From: Hydractinia symbiolongicarpus
Lineage: Eukaryota > Cnidaria > Hydrozoa > Anthoathecata > Hydractiniidae
Length of the DNA: 60,000 bases
Direction of reading: 5' to 3'
Assembly (NCBI RefSeq): GCF_029227915.1
Contig: NC_079881.1
Coordinates: 5,830,001 to 5,890,000, forward strand
Numbering within the stretch: position 1 is the first letter of the stretch; every line of letters starts with the position of its first letter. This document shows, one piece after another, positions 9,461 to 21,100 of this stretch. The position numbers and the translations under genes are program-made. Below the pieces are notes generated by a model. That model made no database searches and was not told the origin of the DNA. It was given only the letters and a program-made list of their open reading frames with translations.

Positions 9461-12448
9461 TCAGGATTTTAGATAAAATCCAAAATATACCGAGCAAAAT
9501 AGAATGTATAAAACTGGAAAAAAGATTCGTGAGAAACGATCAATCATATGGATATCTTTTGTTGGGACATCAAGTGTAGGTTGAGATGCTTCTGTTGAGT
9601 GCACTCCATTAACGACCATGTTAAGTGAATTATTCTTTGAGGTAAGCTCTGTCTTTGTCATGTGGCCATTTGTGTGTAAAAGAATGCCTGTTTTTGCTTC
9701 TGATACTGAAACATTTCTCCCATTCTTTGTCCCGTCTTGATTATTTCTTTGTACAGCTTTATCGTGCAGCTGATAAATAAAAACAAAATGTGAAAATACG
9801 TGAAAAGTCTTATCCTGTATGGGAATGGAAGATGAAAGTCAAAATTTTGAGAAGAGAGATGATTATTGGCAATAAAGGTTATAGTAAAGGCAGTATTATG
9901 AAAGTAGGTTATTAGCGTTTTTTTTTACTTTAACAAAATAGTTTCTTTTTATAGAAAATCCTTTACCCATTTTATAGAACACTATCTTCGCCGCAGTGTA
10001 TATTTAGTTGGCATATCAAGCCTAACACTTCTGTCTAAAACGCTCTCCTCAGATGAAGAGCCCAACTTTTGTTTTGGTAAAACTTGCTCTATTATTTAAT
10101 CCAACAAGAACATGGCTACTCACCTCTCGCTTTCTCTTTAGTTGCAATATAATAACATACTCCAGCAGGGAGCAAGCAATTAAAGATATATTCGCGACCA
10201 GAAAAATTTGCATGGGAGTGGTATAAGAAACACGTACAGTCTTCTCACTGACACCTTGAAGGATAAATATATTCGCCAAAAAGCTTGTGATGATCATTCC
10301 CACGCGAGCGGGTACCGCAGTCTCTGGTACCCAGAATGAGCAAAACGCGAAGATTAGCAGCAACATTGACGGGATGTAGGTCAAATAAATGTGGAACATT
10401 AATGTTCTTTCGACAGAGAAATATACTTTTAAGAATTTAAAGTTTTGCAATTCATCTAAAACAAGTAAGAGAATGTTACAACAATGTTTGTTAACGCCAG
10501 ATTCCAACAAACTTGGCGCATGCGGTAGTTTTATTCATAGTTTATATTTTTAGTAACGGTGTATAGTTGTAAGAAAGTTGTACAACTGGGAGAAACTTAC
10601 TCCCAACAACAGAAGCAACCTCGGTAGCCTCCCTTTCAATGGAGATTAACTGGTAACCATTTAAATTTAAGTTGGGAGATTTTGAAATTGGAGCTTTGTG
10701 CCAAGAGATATTGATATCATCAGTTGCAAACGCGTCTAAAAGAAAAAGTAAACATGCTAACAAAATTGACGAGAGCAGCGTTACCGATACATTGACAACA
10801 ACAGTAGCAAAAACAACAAAAGGACAACAAAAAACAACAAAATAAAAACAATAAAAACAACATTTGAGGCAATTTGAATATTTACGACACCAGCACTAAC
10901 AACAACAAAAACAAAACAACAATAACAAAAACAAAAGAACAACAACAGCAACTTACAGCTTTCGAATATTAGCTCACATTTTTGCGTATCCATTGGATAA
11001 AATTTCAAATCCATCTCACATATTGTCGTTGCTTCGAGTCTGTGCAAGAAAGAAAGAGTTAGTACATGGACTATTCATAAAGTAACGATATTTCAAATCA
11101 GGAAAGAAAGGCCCATATCTACCTCCTTAATATGTAAAACATGCGTGACATATGTGAACCTTAAACAACGTTGAGAAGTATTGGGCAGGTTTCCATAAAC
11201 CGTGTCCCCAGGGGTTCTTGCCTTTTTGACATTGTAGGCAGCGGCGAGCCGTCAAATAAGCGCTAAAGGCTTTGGCGTCAGGCAACAAACCCCTGGAGAC
11301 AAGAATTCTATGGTAACGCATCAATTTACATTACAATATCAAGTAGTTCCAAAAGTATCCTCTAATTTGCATACCTGCGACTGTAGTATACCAGTCCACT
11401 TGGCTGTACTATCGTTCTTACAGCGTCTGGAAACTCTTTAACCTTCCGCGCGTCTTGGACAGATGTATCAGGTAGCCATATAAAGTTTTTCAGAGACGTA
11501 CTATGCAGAGTTGAGTTTGAAGCTAGCCTGGGATCCATCCACCATTGTTGAAGATAAAAGCCAACTACAAAAGTCTAATATTTAATGTTTAAAGTAAAAA
11601 CGTTAGTGCACGCACAAAAATCATCCATATCATGTCACTTATAATATCGTGGCATAATGACGAAATATTTGACAACTTACAAAATCGTGTTCGTCGATTG
11701 GTCCAATAGAATGAACGAATAGCTGTACAGATATGTTTACTGATGTACCTATGTGAAGAAATTTGAGTATAGTAAAACGTCGAACCATGTTTCCTTACGC
11801 GAGCTATAAGTACAACTCAAACCCACAATGACCCGAATTAGTAACTCATACGTTTAACAAAATTCCCGCTTAACCTCCGCTGACACTTTCTTATAAAAAT
11901 CATTCGACAAAATGGACCGTCTGGTACTCAGACATTTACTAAGTTGAAATATCTCATCGGTCCCCTTGGCAAAAAGCACTCCATAACTCTAAATCAAGAC
12001 AAATAATGTAACAAAAGATAAGTTTGTCTTTAAAAACTGAATTGGTTACAAACGTTTTTTCTCCATCACAAGGAGCTTGCAAACCCTCCCGCCATGCTTT
12101 TGAAATAGAAAAAGGAGGATAAAGGCTCGGTTTATCGGGAGTAAACTCGATTGCTCAAAGCTGAAATTTTTTGAAAAAACGAAGAAACTTGTAACAGTGA
12201 TATTCTTATATATAAAAAAGTGTTGACAGTCAACAAACAACATTCGAATCATTCGAGTTGAGCCTAAATCATAATTTCGTGTTTTGTGTATAAAAAAGTA
12301 TGTATGCTGTAATTCCACCTTTATACATACTTGCAAAATATGGTCGCTCATTCTTCTCGTAACCTCTTTTTTTTAATTCTTCACCAAACAGTCGTGAAGC
12401 ATTCGCGACTTCAAACAGAATAAATATCGCAATAGATACAGCGTACAT
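9461..12448 (-). CDS. Cys-loop (pentameric) ligand-gated ion channel subunit, GABA-A/glycine-receptor-like, gene A
   Basis: A seven-exon gene: 12448-12331, 11748-11681, 11574-11375, 11039-10957, 10735-10601, 10455-10124 and 9769-9461. All joints are GT-AG and in phase, giving 414 residues. It starts with a signal peptide (MYAVSIAIFILFEVANA). The ligand-binding domain has WWMDPRLA and IWLPDTSV, then the signature Cys-loop CEMDLKFYPMDTQKC (about 136-150), then TDDINISW. Exon 6 encodes M1, M2 and M3. The M1-M2 linker PETAVPARVG has the Pro-Ala-Arg seen in anion-selective members, with 9' leucine and 6' threonine kept in M2. Exon 7 holds a short cytoplasmic loop and M4 (FSRIFFPVLYILFCSVYFGF). It should be a plasma-membrane, probably chloride-conducting receptor subunit. 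The ligand cannot be assigned. An in-frame ATG 45 bases upstream is less likely because it would precede the signal peptide with charged residues. Confidence 0.93.
10788..10955. repeat. AAC-rich low-complexity tract in intron 4 of receptor gene A
   Basis: Irregular runs of AACAAC, ACAAAA and AACAGC fill most of this 221-bp intron. On the coding strand this reads as GTT/TTG-rich sequence, the same composition as the much larger repeat in intron 2 of gene B. Confidence 0.7.
11186..11292 (-). repeat. Dispersed repeat, copy 2, inside intron 3 of receptor gene A
   Basis: The complement matches copy 1 at 8286-8395 (GACGCCAAAGCC, TTAGCGCTTATTTGACGGCT, AGGCAAGAACCCCTG). The insertion lies between exons 11574-11375 and 11039-10957 and does not touch a splice site. 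Confidence 0.6.
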
Positions 12449-14001
12449 TGTTTTGTTTTCTCTGTTAACAAATTCCTCTCCTGTTTTATTCAAACTCTCT
12501 TAAGAAGTAGAAAACTTAAGAAATAAAATTAACATCTTTTTTACTCTCTAGAGAGTAATTAATAAAAATAATAATGGATTGGTCGAATTTGACGTGTTTT
12601 AAATGCCTGAAATCATTTCAGAGGGACCAGTACTTATCACTTATTTATTTAAGAATCAAATTGATAATAGATAGATAATTAGTTAAATATTTTGTTTAAA
12701 GTGTACAAAATTAATATTTTGTGCTTTCATGTATTTCTTAACGCTTTTGTATTGACATTTAATTGGAAAGAAATTTGCAATTAGCACATTTTAAAATTCT
12801 AAAATATGAAACACAACAAGCCAATCTTTTCATGGTACTTGTCATATATTTCCCGCGTAAGGTTCTAACCATGACCCTAACTCTAACACATGGGGTAAGC
12901 AACAAGCACCATTCGCATTTCAGAAATGGAATTCACATCGTGACGTTGAGAGGATCATTCTTAGATAGAAATTTACAAGAGTGACAATTGAAAAATAATA
13001 CTATTTAAGAACCCATTCCATGACCCTTGTCTCTTTTTGTATATCTGACAGTGAAATAAGGGCAGCGCCGGAGATAGACAAAAAGCTCTGGAGACGAGAT
13101 TGCCTAATTAGGAGATTTTAGCCCATGATTGGTTAAAACTCTCAGTTTCAGCGTTGTTTTGTAAGTCAAAGTGGTACCTTAATTTTTTGACAAATTTAAA
13201 ATTTGTAAATTATTTCGCGTAAAAATTTGCAAAAAAACGTTAAGATTATTTCCATGAATTTCAATATATCTAATGAAGAACCTCCTTTAGTAGTGCCTTC
13301 CTTGAAGCGCCCCTTCTCAATGTCCAAAAATTAAATGATAACGCTGCTGACGATCGTTCGAGTAAAAGCGGTACTAAATTTTGCAAGTTTGAATACGAAA
13401 ACTCATAAAAAGTGTTGCCTGCATAAAAACAGAATGAGAAAATAAAAAGAAGAAATAGAAATGTAACAGAAAGAACAAGCCTATTAATTTCCAATCTTTT
13501 TCACTTCCAAGAGCATATGTTAACCAGATGTTTTTGAGTTGAGCAATTAAAGCATTTAGTAGAATGATAGTTCTTACTCATACCAATCTAAATGTTGAAT
13601 TTGTATCTATATTCGTTGTTACTCGTTGAACAACTTTGACAAATTCTTGCCTCAAAACTTGTGTGCATTCACATGATTATCGACGTCATCTGTAATCATA
13701 TGAAGAGCTTATAATTTTTTTCTGGGTTGTACTCAAATAAAATTTTAAAATTCTCAATTAAATTTAAAACGTTTTCTTGAAGTCTTAGGAGGGAGAGAGA
13801 AATACAGAGAAGTTAATATTTTACCATATTTTGGGCTACACCAGGGGTGTGCCTGGGCCCCTAGGCTGCTGCACGCAGGTTATAGGCATGCAGGAAAAAG
13901 AATGCAATCAATGCTATTGTTTTCAATTTTAATCAAAAATATTTTATGACTTTTAATTGTTAATATAAGAAAGGGTTTGTGATAAAGGCCTGTTTAACAA
14001 T
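12449..14001. promoter_or_regulatory. Gene-free 5' flank between divergent receptors A and B (proximal to A)
   Basis: Gene A starts at 12448 (minus) and the first candidate exon of gene B starts at 15781 (plus), so about 3.3 kb separates the two start codons and must contain the leader and promoter of A. No defined core element could be assigned. A minus-strand open stretch at 13270-13494 starts with a signal-like hydrophobic run but has no receptor similarity. Confidence 0.45.
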
Positions 14002-14115
14002 TACCGTATTTCTTCAAATAAGCGCCACGCTTGTTAAATTTTTATGTTTTAGGTGATATGCTAATTAGAGGGCGGCGCTAATAAGAGGACGGCGCTGAAT
14101 AAAAGACATCCGGTA
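14002..14115. repeat. Short foldback repeat (MITE-like) with GCGCC core
   Basis: Imperfect terminal inverted repeats of 25 bp (TACCGTATTTCTTCAAATAA then GCGCC, against the complement of GGCGCTGAATAAAAGACATC then CGGTA) match at 19 of 25 positions by eye. The 114-bp element is non-coding. Its GCGCC-rich interior is similar in style to the element at 20565-20676. Confidence 0.6.
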
Positions 14116-15780
14116 TGTTAAATTTTTTAGAACCACCCATCCACCCTCACCGTATTTCATTTAAGTTCTTATTACAATTACGTCACGCTAGAAGACAAAA
14201 TTCCCCCTCCCCTCTCCCCTACAATGCAAAATCGAAACAAATTTCCAATATGACTACTAGTATGACTACTATGACTACTAGAAAATGGTCTGATCTTTCC
14301 ATCCACGTAGTTAGACATCACACACTATTCAAACATGCTCTTTTCTGGTGTACTCGTTCAACAGGTACTTTTACACTGCTTTTATGTTTTTTAACGAGAG
14401 CGGAAAACTGACAAAACAAATTACGAAACAGGACTGCATGTTCCTGTTTGTAAATAGATATTAAAAATAAATAAGTAATTAATTAAAAAAAAAGATGAAA
14501 GCGAATGTTTTATGTAAAAGTTTTTTCGTAGCAATGACAAAGACAAATTTAAATTCTTAAGCTCCAGTGTCGGACCTTTTGTTGGATCTGTCCAAAGTTG
14601 TCACATACATAGCACCAGTTCTCTATATACCTGGACAACAAAATAAGATTTTTTACAACTCCTTTTTTTATAGTTCCCTTAAAAAAATTGGGAGTACTGC
14701 GAACGCTTAACTTTTTGGAGATTCTGGTGCTTCATTTACTATAAAGAATCTCAGTGATAGGAGACTTCAAATTATCAATTCCTAGATAATTTTAACTTGG
14801 TTTGTATATACAAAATTGTTAACCAAATATTTGGACTTTCCACAAAAAAGGTATGCACATATTATGAAATAGTAAAATTTTGAAAAAGTAATTCCTTTCA
14901 AAATACTTCCTATTCCTAATGTTAAATAACAAGTTTTGTTTTTAACTGTAAAAAAAGATAAGCACTAAATACTAAGACGATTCCTTTTCTCAAAATAACT
15001 TTTTTATTGAAACATGGCATTGATAATATAAATATATATACTACCGTTAAAAATTAAAGTTTGAACCAATGACCCTGTCATGTTTCATTGATAAAACTAC
15101 AGGACAAGCTGAAAGTTCAATTACAAACACAAAGCCACAGATTACACAAGCTTAGTCTGTTTTAAACATTACATTGACATAGATACGACTCAACGTAAGA
15201 AGAGAAAAAGAACATTGAACGATGTATGAATGTAAAAGAAAAATTTATTCGCAGTAGAGTCATCATAACTACAAAAGAACTAATTAAGTAATGGTATGAA
15301 TATTTGCTACTGAATTACTTAATATGGCATTTAAATTGAAAGTTGGATTGGACTGAGTCAGCAAAATAAGTATTTAAAGAGGAAAAAAGCAAAAGCATTT
15401 TCAGTGACGTTTTGAATTAATTTTATTTCACACGACTTAGCTTATTTGTAGTGTAAACCTCCGCTTTCAACTTTGTTGTATAAAATAAAATTCTATCATT
15501 CTATGGAAAGTCAATGTAAAATTCTTCACAAACATTAGGAAAATTTGAATTTAAGACCGAAGTAAAGTCTCCACTATGCAATTTTTGATATATTCAGTGT
15601 TCATTAATTTTTTTGGCGGGAAATTATAATTGTTCAAACAAAAGCTTTGAAATATTTGTCAACACTTCAATTATGACCACACCACCGGAACTTGCTTAAT
15701 TCCTTGTTGTTCAAAGTTAATTATATTTATAAGAGTTGACGTGACATGCAGAAGAAGTAATTTTTATGACAAATTTGAGG
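14116..15780. other. Gene-free 5' flank of receptor gene B
   Basis: AT-rich. A 98-codon open stretch (14115-14411) contains ATGACTAC repeats and no domain. No exon recognised. The promoter of the upstream first exon of gene B would lie at its right end. Confidence 0.4.
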
Positions 15781-15901
15781 ATGATGGAGGCCATGTTGTT
15801 ATTGTTGTTGTCGATTTCGAATTTTGTACAAGCTTCTACACTGCTCGAAGCGCAACTAAAAGAAATAAAATACGAGAAATATCAAAAACCAAGTACGGAA
15901 G
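15781..15901 (+). CDS. Upstream first coding exon of receptor gene B (alternative start) or orphan duplicate exon
   Basis: ATG opens 40 codons with a signal peptide (MMEAMLLLLLLSISNFVQA) and the mature N-terminal helix LEAQLKEIKYEKYQKP, closely matching the same part of the exon at 18141 (LEKLLKEVSYEQFERP) and of gene A (FGEELKKRGYEKNERP). It ends in a phase-1 base followed by GTAGCT, so it can splice in frame to the shared second exon at 18701. No other receptor exon was found between 15902 and 18140. It is therefore either an alternative first exon giving a 431-residue protein with a different signal peptide, or the remnant of a tandem duplicate whose other exons were lost. The donor GTAGCT is weaker than the GTAAAT of the second candidate. 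Confidence 0.7.
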
Positions 15902-17159
15902 GTAGCTATATTTTTATATGAATTATTTTTGTTTGATCTTCTACTGGAGTAATATTTTAATTTTTATATTGTGATTTATCGTTCGCTAATAACAACTTCG
16001 TGAAGTTAGTTTAGAATTTTTATCATCACCATTTTCTTCTGTTAGATATTTTTTAAGCGTATAAAAAATACAACAACAAAGTTCAGAGCAACAGCCAAAA
16101 GCGGGGAAATAATTATCTTTTGTAGATTTTTTTAATTTTTCTGGCTAGAACTTGGATGAACGTTTGCTTTTATTTTATTGTTGTTGGGTTTTTTTTAATC
16201 TAAAAAACAATTTACAAGAACAGTCAAGGTAAAAAAAATTTACAAAATACATAATAAGAACAACAACATAAAGATGCAAACATCGCAATTTCTTATAACA
16301 AACTTTTCATTACGAACCGAAACAAAAAAAAAACAATCTCGTGAGCTCATTGACAACATGGCTTCCGCATTCGCAAGTTCGACTCAGTACCTTTTACCTT
16401 GTCAGACATGAGGACGGCTGTGACATTCTGAATGTCCTTGGTTGAATATAATAAAAACTTTATTTTCCATAAACCTTTGTTGAAAATGAACAAAAAATGA
16501 GTTTGGATGCTTGATTGATTATAAAAAAAAAAAAAAAAATTGATACAAAAGATGTTTTGGTTCTTGTAAGAAAATGCAATCCTCATTTTTTCTTTAATTC
16601 GCAGCACGTGTTAAAATTTCTACCATCTTTGTAATTAAGAAAAACAAATCTCTTAATTGAAATATTAATTATTGACAAATTACATGATAATAAAATTTAC
16701 TGTACGATGGCTTTCCATTGGTTAACCTAATATCGTACTACAATTTCTGATTGTTCTTAACATTTTCAATAATACGACACGCTCTTCATAGTAACGTTGC
16801 ACAGATTTCGTTCGTCGGACGCTTAAAGTACTTAATACTTACGTAATAATAAAAAATAGTTAGCACTAAAAAAATTATATTAGGAAGAATATATATATTA
16901 GGGAGAATTTAGAATTCTTAAAACGAATCGGTTGGACAAGATATTACCTAAACATTACATTTTGAATTTCCTGACTTACTGCTACAAAAATAATTCTATG
17001 GTAATATTATCTATGGTATTTTAAGAACAATGGGCATTATTATATTTATCTTCTTTGTCTAACATTCAGTTTTATATTATAATTATCTATCGACCTTAAA
17101 TTTATTTTATATTAAATCCTATTGTTTCCATTAGACAGTCGCATTCAATAAAGATGGTA

Positions 17160-17286
17160 TAAAAAGGCAACCTCATTCCCATGGCAACCTCGTTCCCAAG
17201 GTCATTTTTGCCTTTTTATTAAATTAGTCCGCACCGTAATAACAGCTCAAGGGCAACGAGACCAATGAGACGAGGTTGATAAAAAG
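17160..17286. repeat. Foldback dispersed repeat (AAAAAGGCAACCTC...GAGGTTGATAAAAAG)
   Basis: The left part AAAAAGGCAACCTCATTCCC is roughly complementary to the right part ACCAATGAGACGAGGTTGAT. An internal GGTCATTTTTGCCTTTTTATT is a second inverted segment. Pieces with TTCCCAGGG recur at about 8526, 17705, 17848 and 18275, suggesting a repeat family scattered around these receptor genes. Confidence 0.5.
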
Positions 17287-18140
17287 CGTTAGCCCACTCA
17301 TTAACAACTACATGTTTCTTAAAACAAAGTCATTTTGTAAGCCATTTTGAAAGTTCTTGCATTTGATTGGCTTAACCCTATACCGGCGGGAAAAGCATAT
17401 TACGCCTTTTAGTACGCCTATGAAAAAATTTTTGTTTACAGGAACGCTTTAGTAAACCTGTCGCCATACATTTAAACAACATAGGTTTGTGAAATGACGA
17501 AATTTTAACACTTTACGCATGCGCAGAAAAATTTGGTAGTAGCCGTACCTAAGATGAAAAATATTTATGCAAAAAAAAAGAGAGAACACTTGAAATCAGA
17601 GAAGGTGCAAATTTATATTAATCAACAGTGAGGAAATTAAAGTTCGAGTAATTAACATTACGACATGTTTCAAATACATCCTCCTTTTACAAAAGCAACC
17701 TCTTCCCCAGGGCTATTTTGATTTTTATACATTGATAAGAAACCTGCATTTAGCTACGTTCTTATTTGATCGAATGTGTGTAATAAGAGAAACCAAATTC
17801 GTTATATGATTACCATTATTAATTACGATTCGAAGTCCACTTTCGTTCCCAGGGATTTTCTTTTGGCTCATTTTTTATTGATATAAAAAATAGTGATGGA
17901 ATGCTAAATAAAATCCGGCTTCATGGTGTTTCTATTATCCTCATTTTCTGGCATTGCAAAGCTGTTCTTAAAAGAGTGTAAAATATTAAAAAAAACTCTT
18001 TAAATAAAACATTTATACCCAAGACAGTGAAATATAATTATCCTATTTTAAAGAAATTATTAATCAGCGTGTTTATAAAAATATATTTCTGATGAGAGAG
18101 TATGTAAAAACGTAATTACTGCTGGTGTAAGCTGAGAGCT

Positions 18141-21100
18141 ATGTTCAATTTTTTGTTGTTATTCGTAATTCTACGCGCTACAAACGGGCTAACAAGGCTG
18201 GAAAAACTTTTGAAAGAAGTTTCGTATGAACAGTTTGAACGTCCAAATGATTTAGGTAAATACAATTAAATACAATCTCATTCCCAGTACTTCTTATCTA
18301 TTTTTATCCGGATAAAAATTAATTGAAAAAGAAACAAAGAAGCTTAGGAAAATGTTTTATGTAAATATTCCGTGTAATTTACTATCTAAGTCAGTGTGGC
18401 TGTAAAACCAAAGATATTGGGACAGCGAGAAAGAAAAAGATATTTCGTCTTGACGTCCCAGTATAAAAACAAGAGGCAACGAGCCTTGAAATAGAATTTG
18501 TCGGGACATCATTTCTTTTTCAAAAATATACTCCGTTCAACTTTATGGTCGCTTTATGGTACAACAATTTAAATTATAATTTCCTACCTCGACCCTAGGA
18601 TTTTTTTCACTCACAGGTGCTTTCTCATACATAACAGAGACAACAAGCCCTGGAATAGGTTGCTATGACTTTTTACATAATCTATATTTTATTTTCTTAG
18701 GATCAGCAGTTAATATCACAGTACAAGTTTATGTTCATTCACTGGGAAAGATTGACGAGAGTGATTTTGTAAGTACCGTTTTCGTTATATCGTTGTTTAC
18801 GTCATTGTCGTTGTTGTTGTCACTGTTGCTGTCGTCGTTGTTGTCGTTATACTTGTTTACGCCATCGTCGTTGTTGTTGTCGCTGTTGTTGTCACTGTTG
18901 TTGTCGTCGTTGTTGTCGTTATACTTGTTTACGCCATCGTCGTTGTTGTTGTCGCTGTTGTTGTCACTGTTGTTGTCGTCGTTGTTGTCGTTATACTTGT
19001 TTACGTCATCGTCGCTGTTGTTGTCACTGTTGTTGTCGTCGTTGTTGTCGTTATACTTGTTTACGTCATCGTCGTTGTTGTTGTCACTGTTGCTGTCGTC
19101 GTTGTTGTCGTTATACTTGTTTACGCCATCGTCGTTGTTGTTGTCGCTGTTGTTGTCACTGTTGTGGTCGTCGTTGTTGTCGTTATACTTGTTTACGCCA
19201 TCGTCGCTGTTGTTGTCACTGTTGTTGTCGTCGTTGTTGTCGTTATACTTGTTTACGCCATCGTCGCTGTTGTTGTCACTGTTGTTGTCGTCGTTGTTGT
19301 CGTTATGCTTGTTTACGTCATCGTCGTTGTTGTTGTCGCTGGTGTCTTCGTTGTCGTCGATTTCTTGTTGTTATTTTCGCTGTCTTTCTCTATATGTTAT
19401 TGATACTGCTGTGATTTGTCGTCGTCGTTGTTATTGCTGCCGGCATCGTTGATTTTGTTATGCGTTCTGTAAAACTTTTTACTTTCAAACTTCTTAGACA
19501 TTTGAAGTCGGTTTTTATTTACGTCAATGGTGGAATGATCCAAGACTTGCATCAAAGAAATTCCACACGATTCGGACTACTTCTCTTGATAAATTGATAT
19601 GGACTCCAAACACATCTGTTCTTGATTCTCATCAAACAAAAGAATTTAAGAACGCTATTCGAACTGTTATTGAACCAAATGGTGAAGTGTATGTTGCTCG
19701 AAGGTTGGTGTTTTTAATCATCTGAAAAACCCTGGGTTTTTAGTAAACCTTCTTTCCAGGGATTTTTTGGAGAAAATTGTAAATACTTATTTTGTTAACT
19801 AACAATTTTATTGGTCATTAACTATTTCGATTTTAGACTCCTGGCCAAAAGTCGATGTGAAATGAATTTAAAGTATTACCCTATGGACCTTCAAGTCTGT
19901 CATTTAACATTAGAAAACTGTAAGTATTTTAACCCTGCTATTGCAATTATCGTTCGTTCGTTCGTTCGTTCGTTCGTTCGTTCGTTCGTTCGTTCGTTCG
20001 TTCGTATTATTTAAATGTTTAGATGCTTATGCAACTGATGAAATCAACATATCATGGCATCATTTGCCAATTTCAAGAAGACAAGGAATTTTATTGGATG
20101 GTTACGATTTGATCGGTATCAACACAGAGACGGAAACATACCAAACAGTAATAGGACGTAAGAAAATCAAGTAAAATTTACGATTGTTTTATATAGGTTA
20201 CCGCTTTAAGCAATATACAAAAATCTCTGCAAAATTTCTAGATAATTATAGCATAAACAATATTGGATACAAGCAAACTTTGGACTGTGGTTGTGAAAAA
20301 TTTAAACTCTTTTCATGGGACAGCCCTTATTCCTGATTTTAAACTAAATATTTATTATCACAGGTATTAGGTACAAAAAATTGATTTTAATTTAAACAAT
20401 TGAGAGCCTACACCGGTAATTTTTTGGCAAGATTTTAATAAACTTGAATTTTTTTTCCACTTTATGCTAAACGACCTTTAGGTAAATTTCTATCGGGTCT
20501 AACGAAATTTTCTATCAACTGAAGTATTTGGAAAGTTAAATTTCTTATAAAAAAGACGTGTACTGTAATGATCCAATCAAGCGCCCTAGGCGCTTATTAA
20601 TTTTTTGGATTTTTTGCATGGGCGCTTAATAGAGTGGGGCGCTTAAAAAATGCTGGGCGCTTAATCGTATCATTACGTTATGTGCATATATATTTTTGTG
20701 ATGATGGTTGTGTGCTTTAATACTTCCCTATTCTCAATGCCATCGCGTAAGTGCGTTATCTCCAACCTCACAGCAGGGCTTTTTATTGTTTCTCTTTTAT
20801 ACGAATAATACCCGTATTATAACTATCGGCCACATCCGGGTCATTTTACACCAAGCACGAAATATCTAAGCAAATGCGATATAGTTTTATTGATTTTGGC
20901 TCGTCAACATCAACAAAACCTACCTACCTACTGCCTGCAGCGAATACACGAGTTGATGCTTTTCGTAACATATTGTGTATTGCAGAAGTATCAGTAGAAA
21001 GAAAAATGGCCTCAACTACCACACACAAATTAATATATTTTGCAATTTAATTATCGCGTAAGTCATATAGCACATTACAAAAACATGGACAGTAAGTTTA

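Noticed and set aside
13270-13494. Minus-strand open stretch starting with a signal-peptide-like hydrophobic run
   Set aside because: Considered as another receptor first exon, but it lacks the conserved N-terminal helix and a phase-1 donor seen in the three true first exons.
16374-16390. GTTCGACTC resembling a tRNA/SINE internal promoter box
   Set aside because: No matching A box at the right distance and no cloverleaf; too weak to call a tRNA or SINE.
18785-19350. Regular repeat spacing reminiscent of a CRISPR array
   Set aside because: The sequence between landmarks is itself repeated, so there are no unique spacers, and the context is an animal intron.
18793-19452. 219-codon open reading frame rich in Ser and Leu
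   Set aside because: It is the intronic triplet minisatellite; all units are multiples of three so any frame stays open. It lies between well-supported receptor exons.
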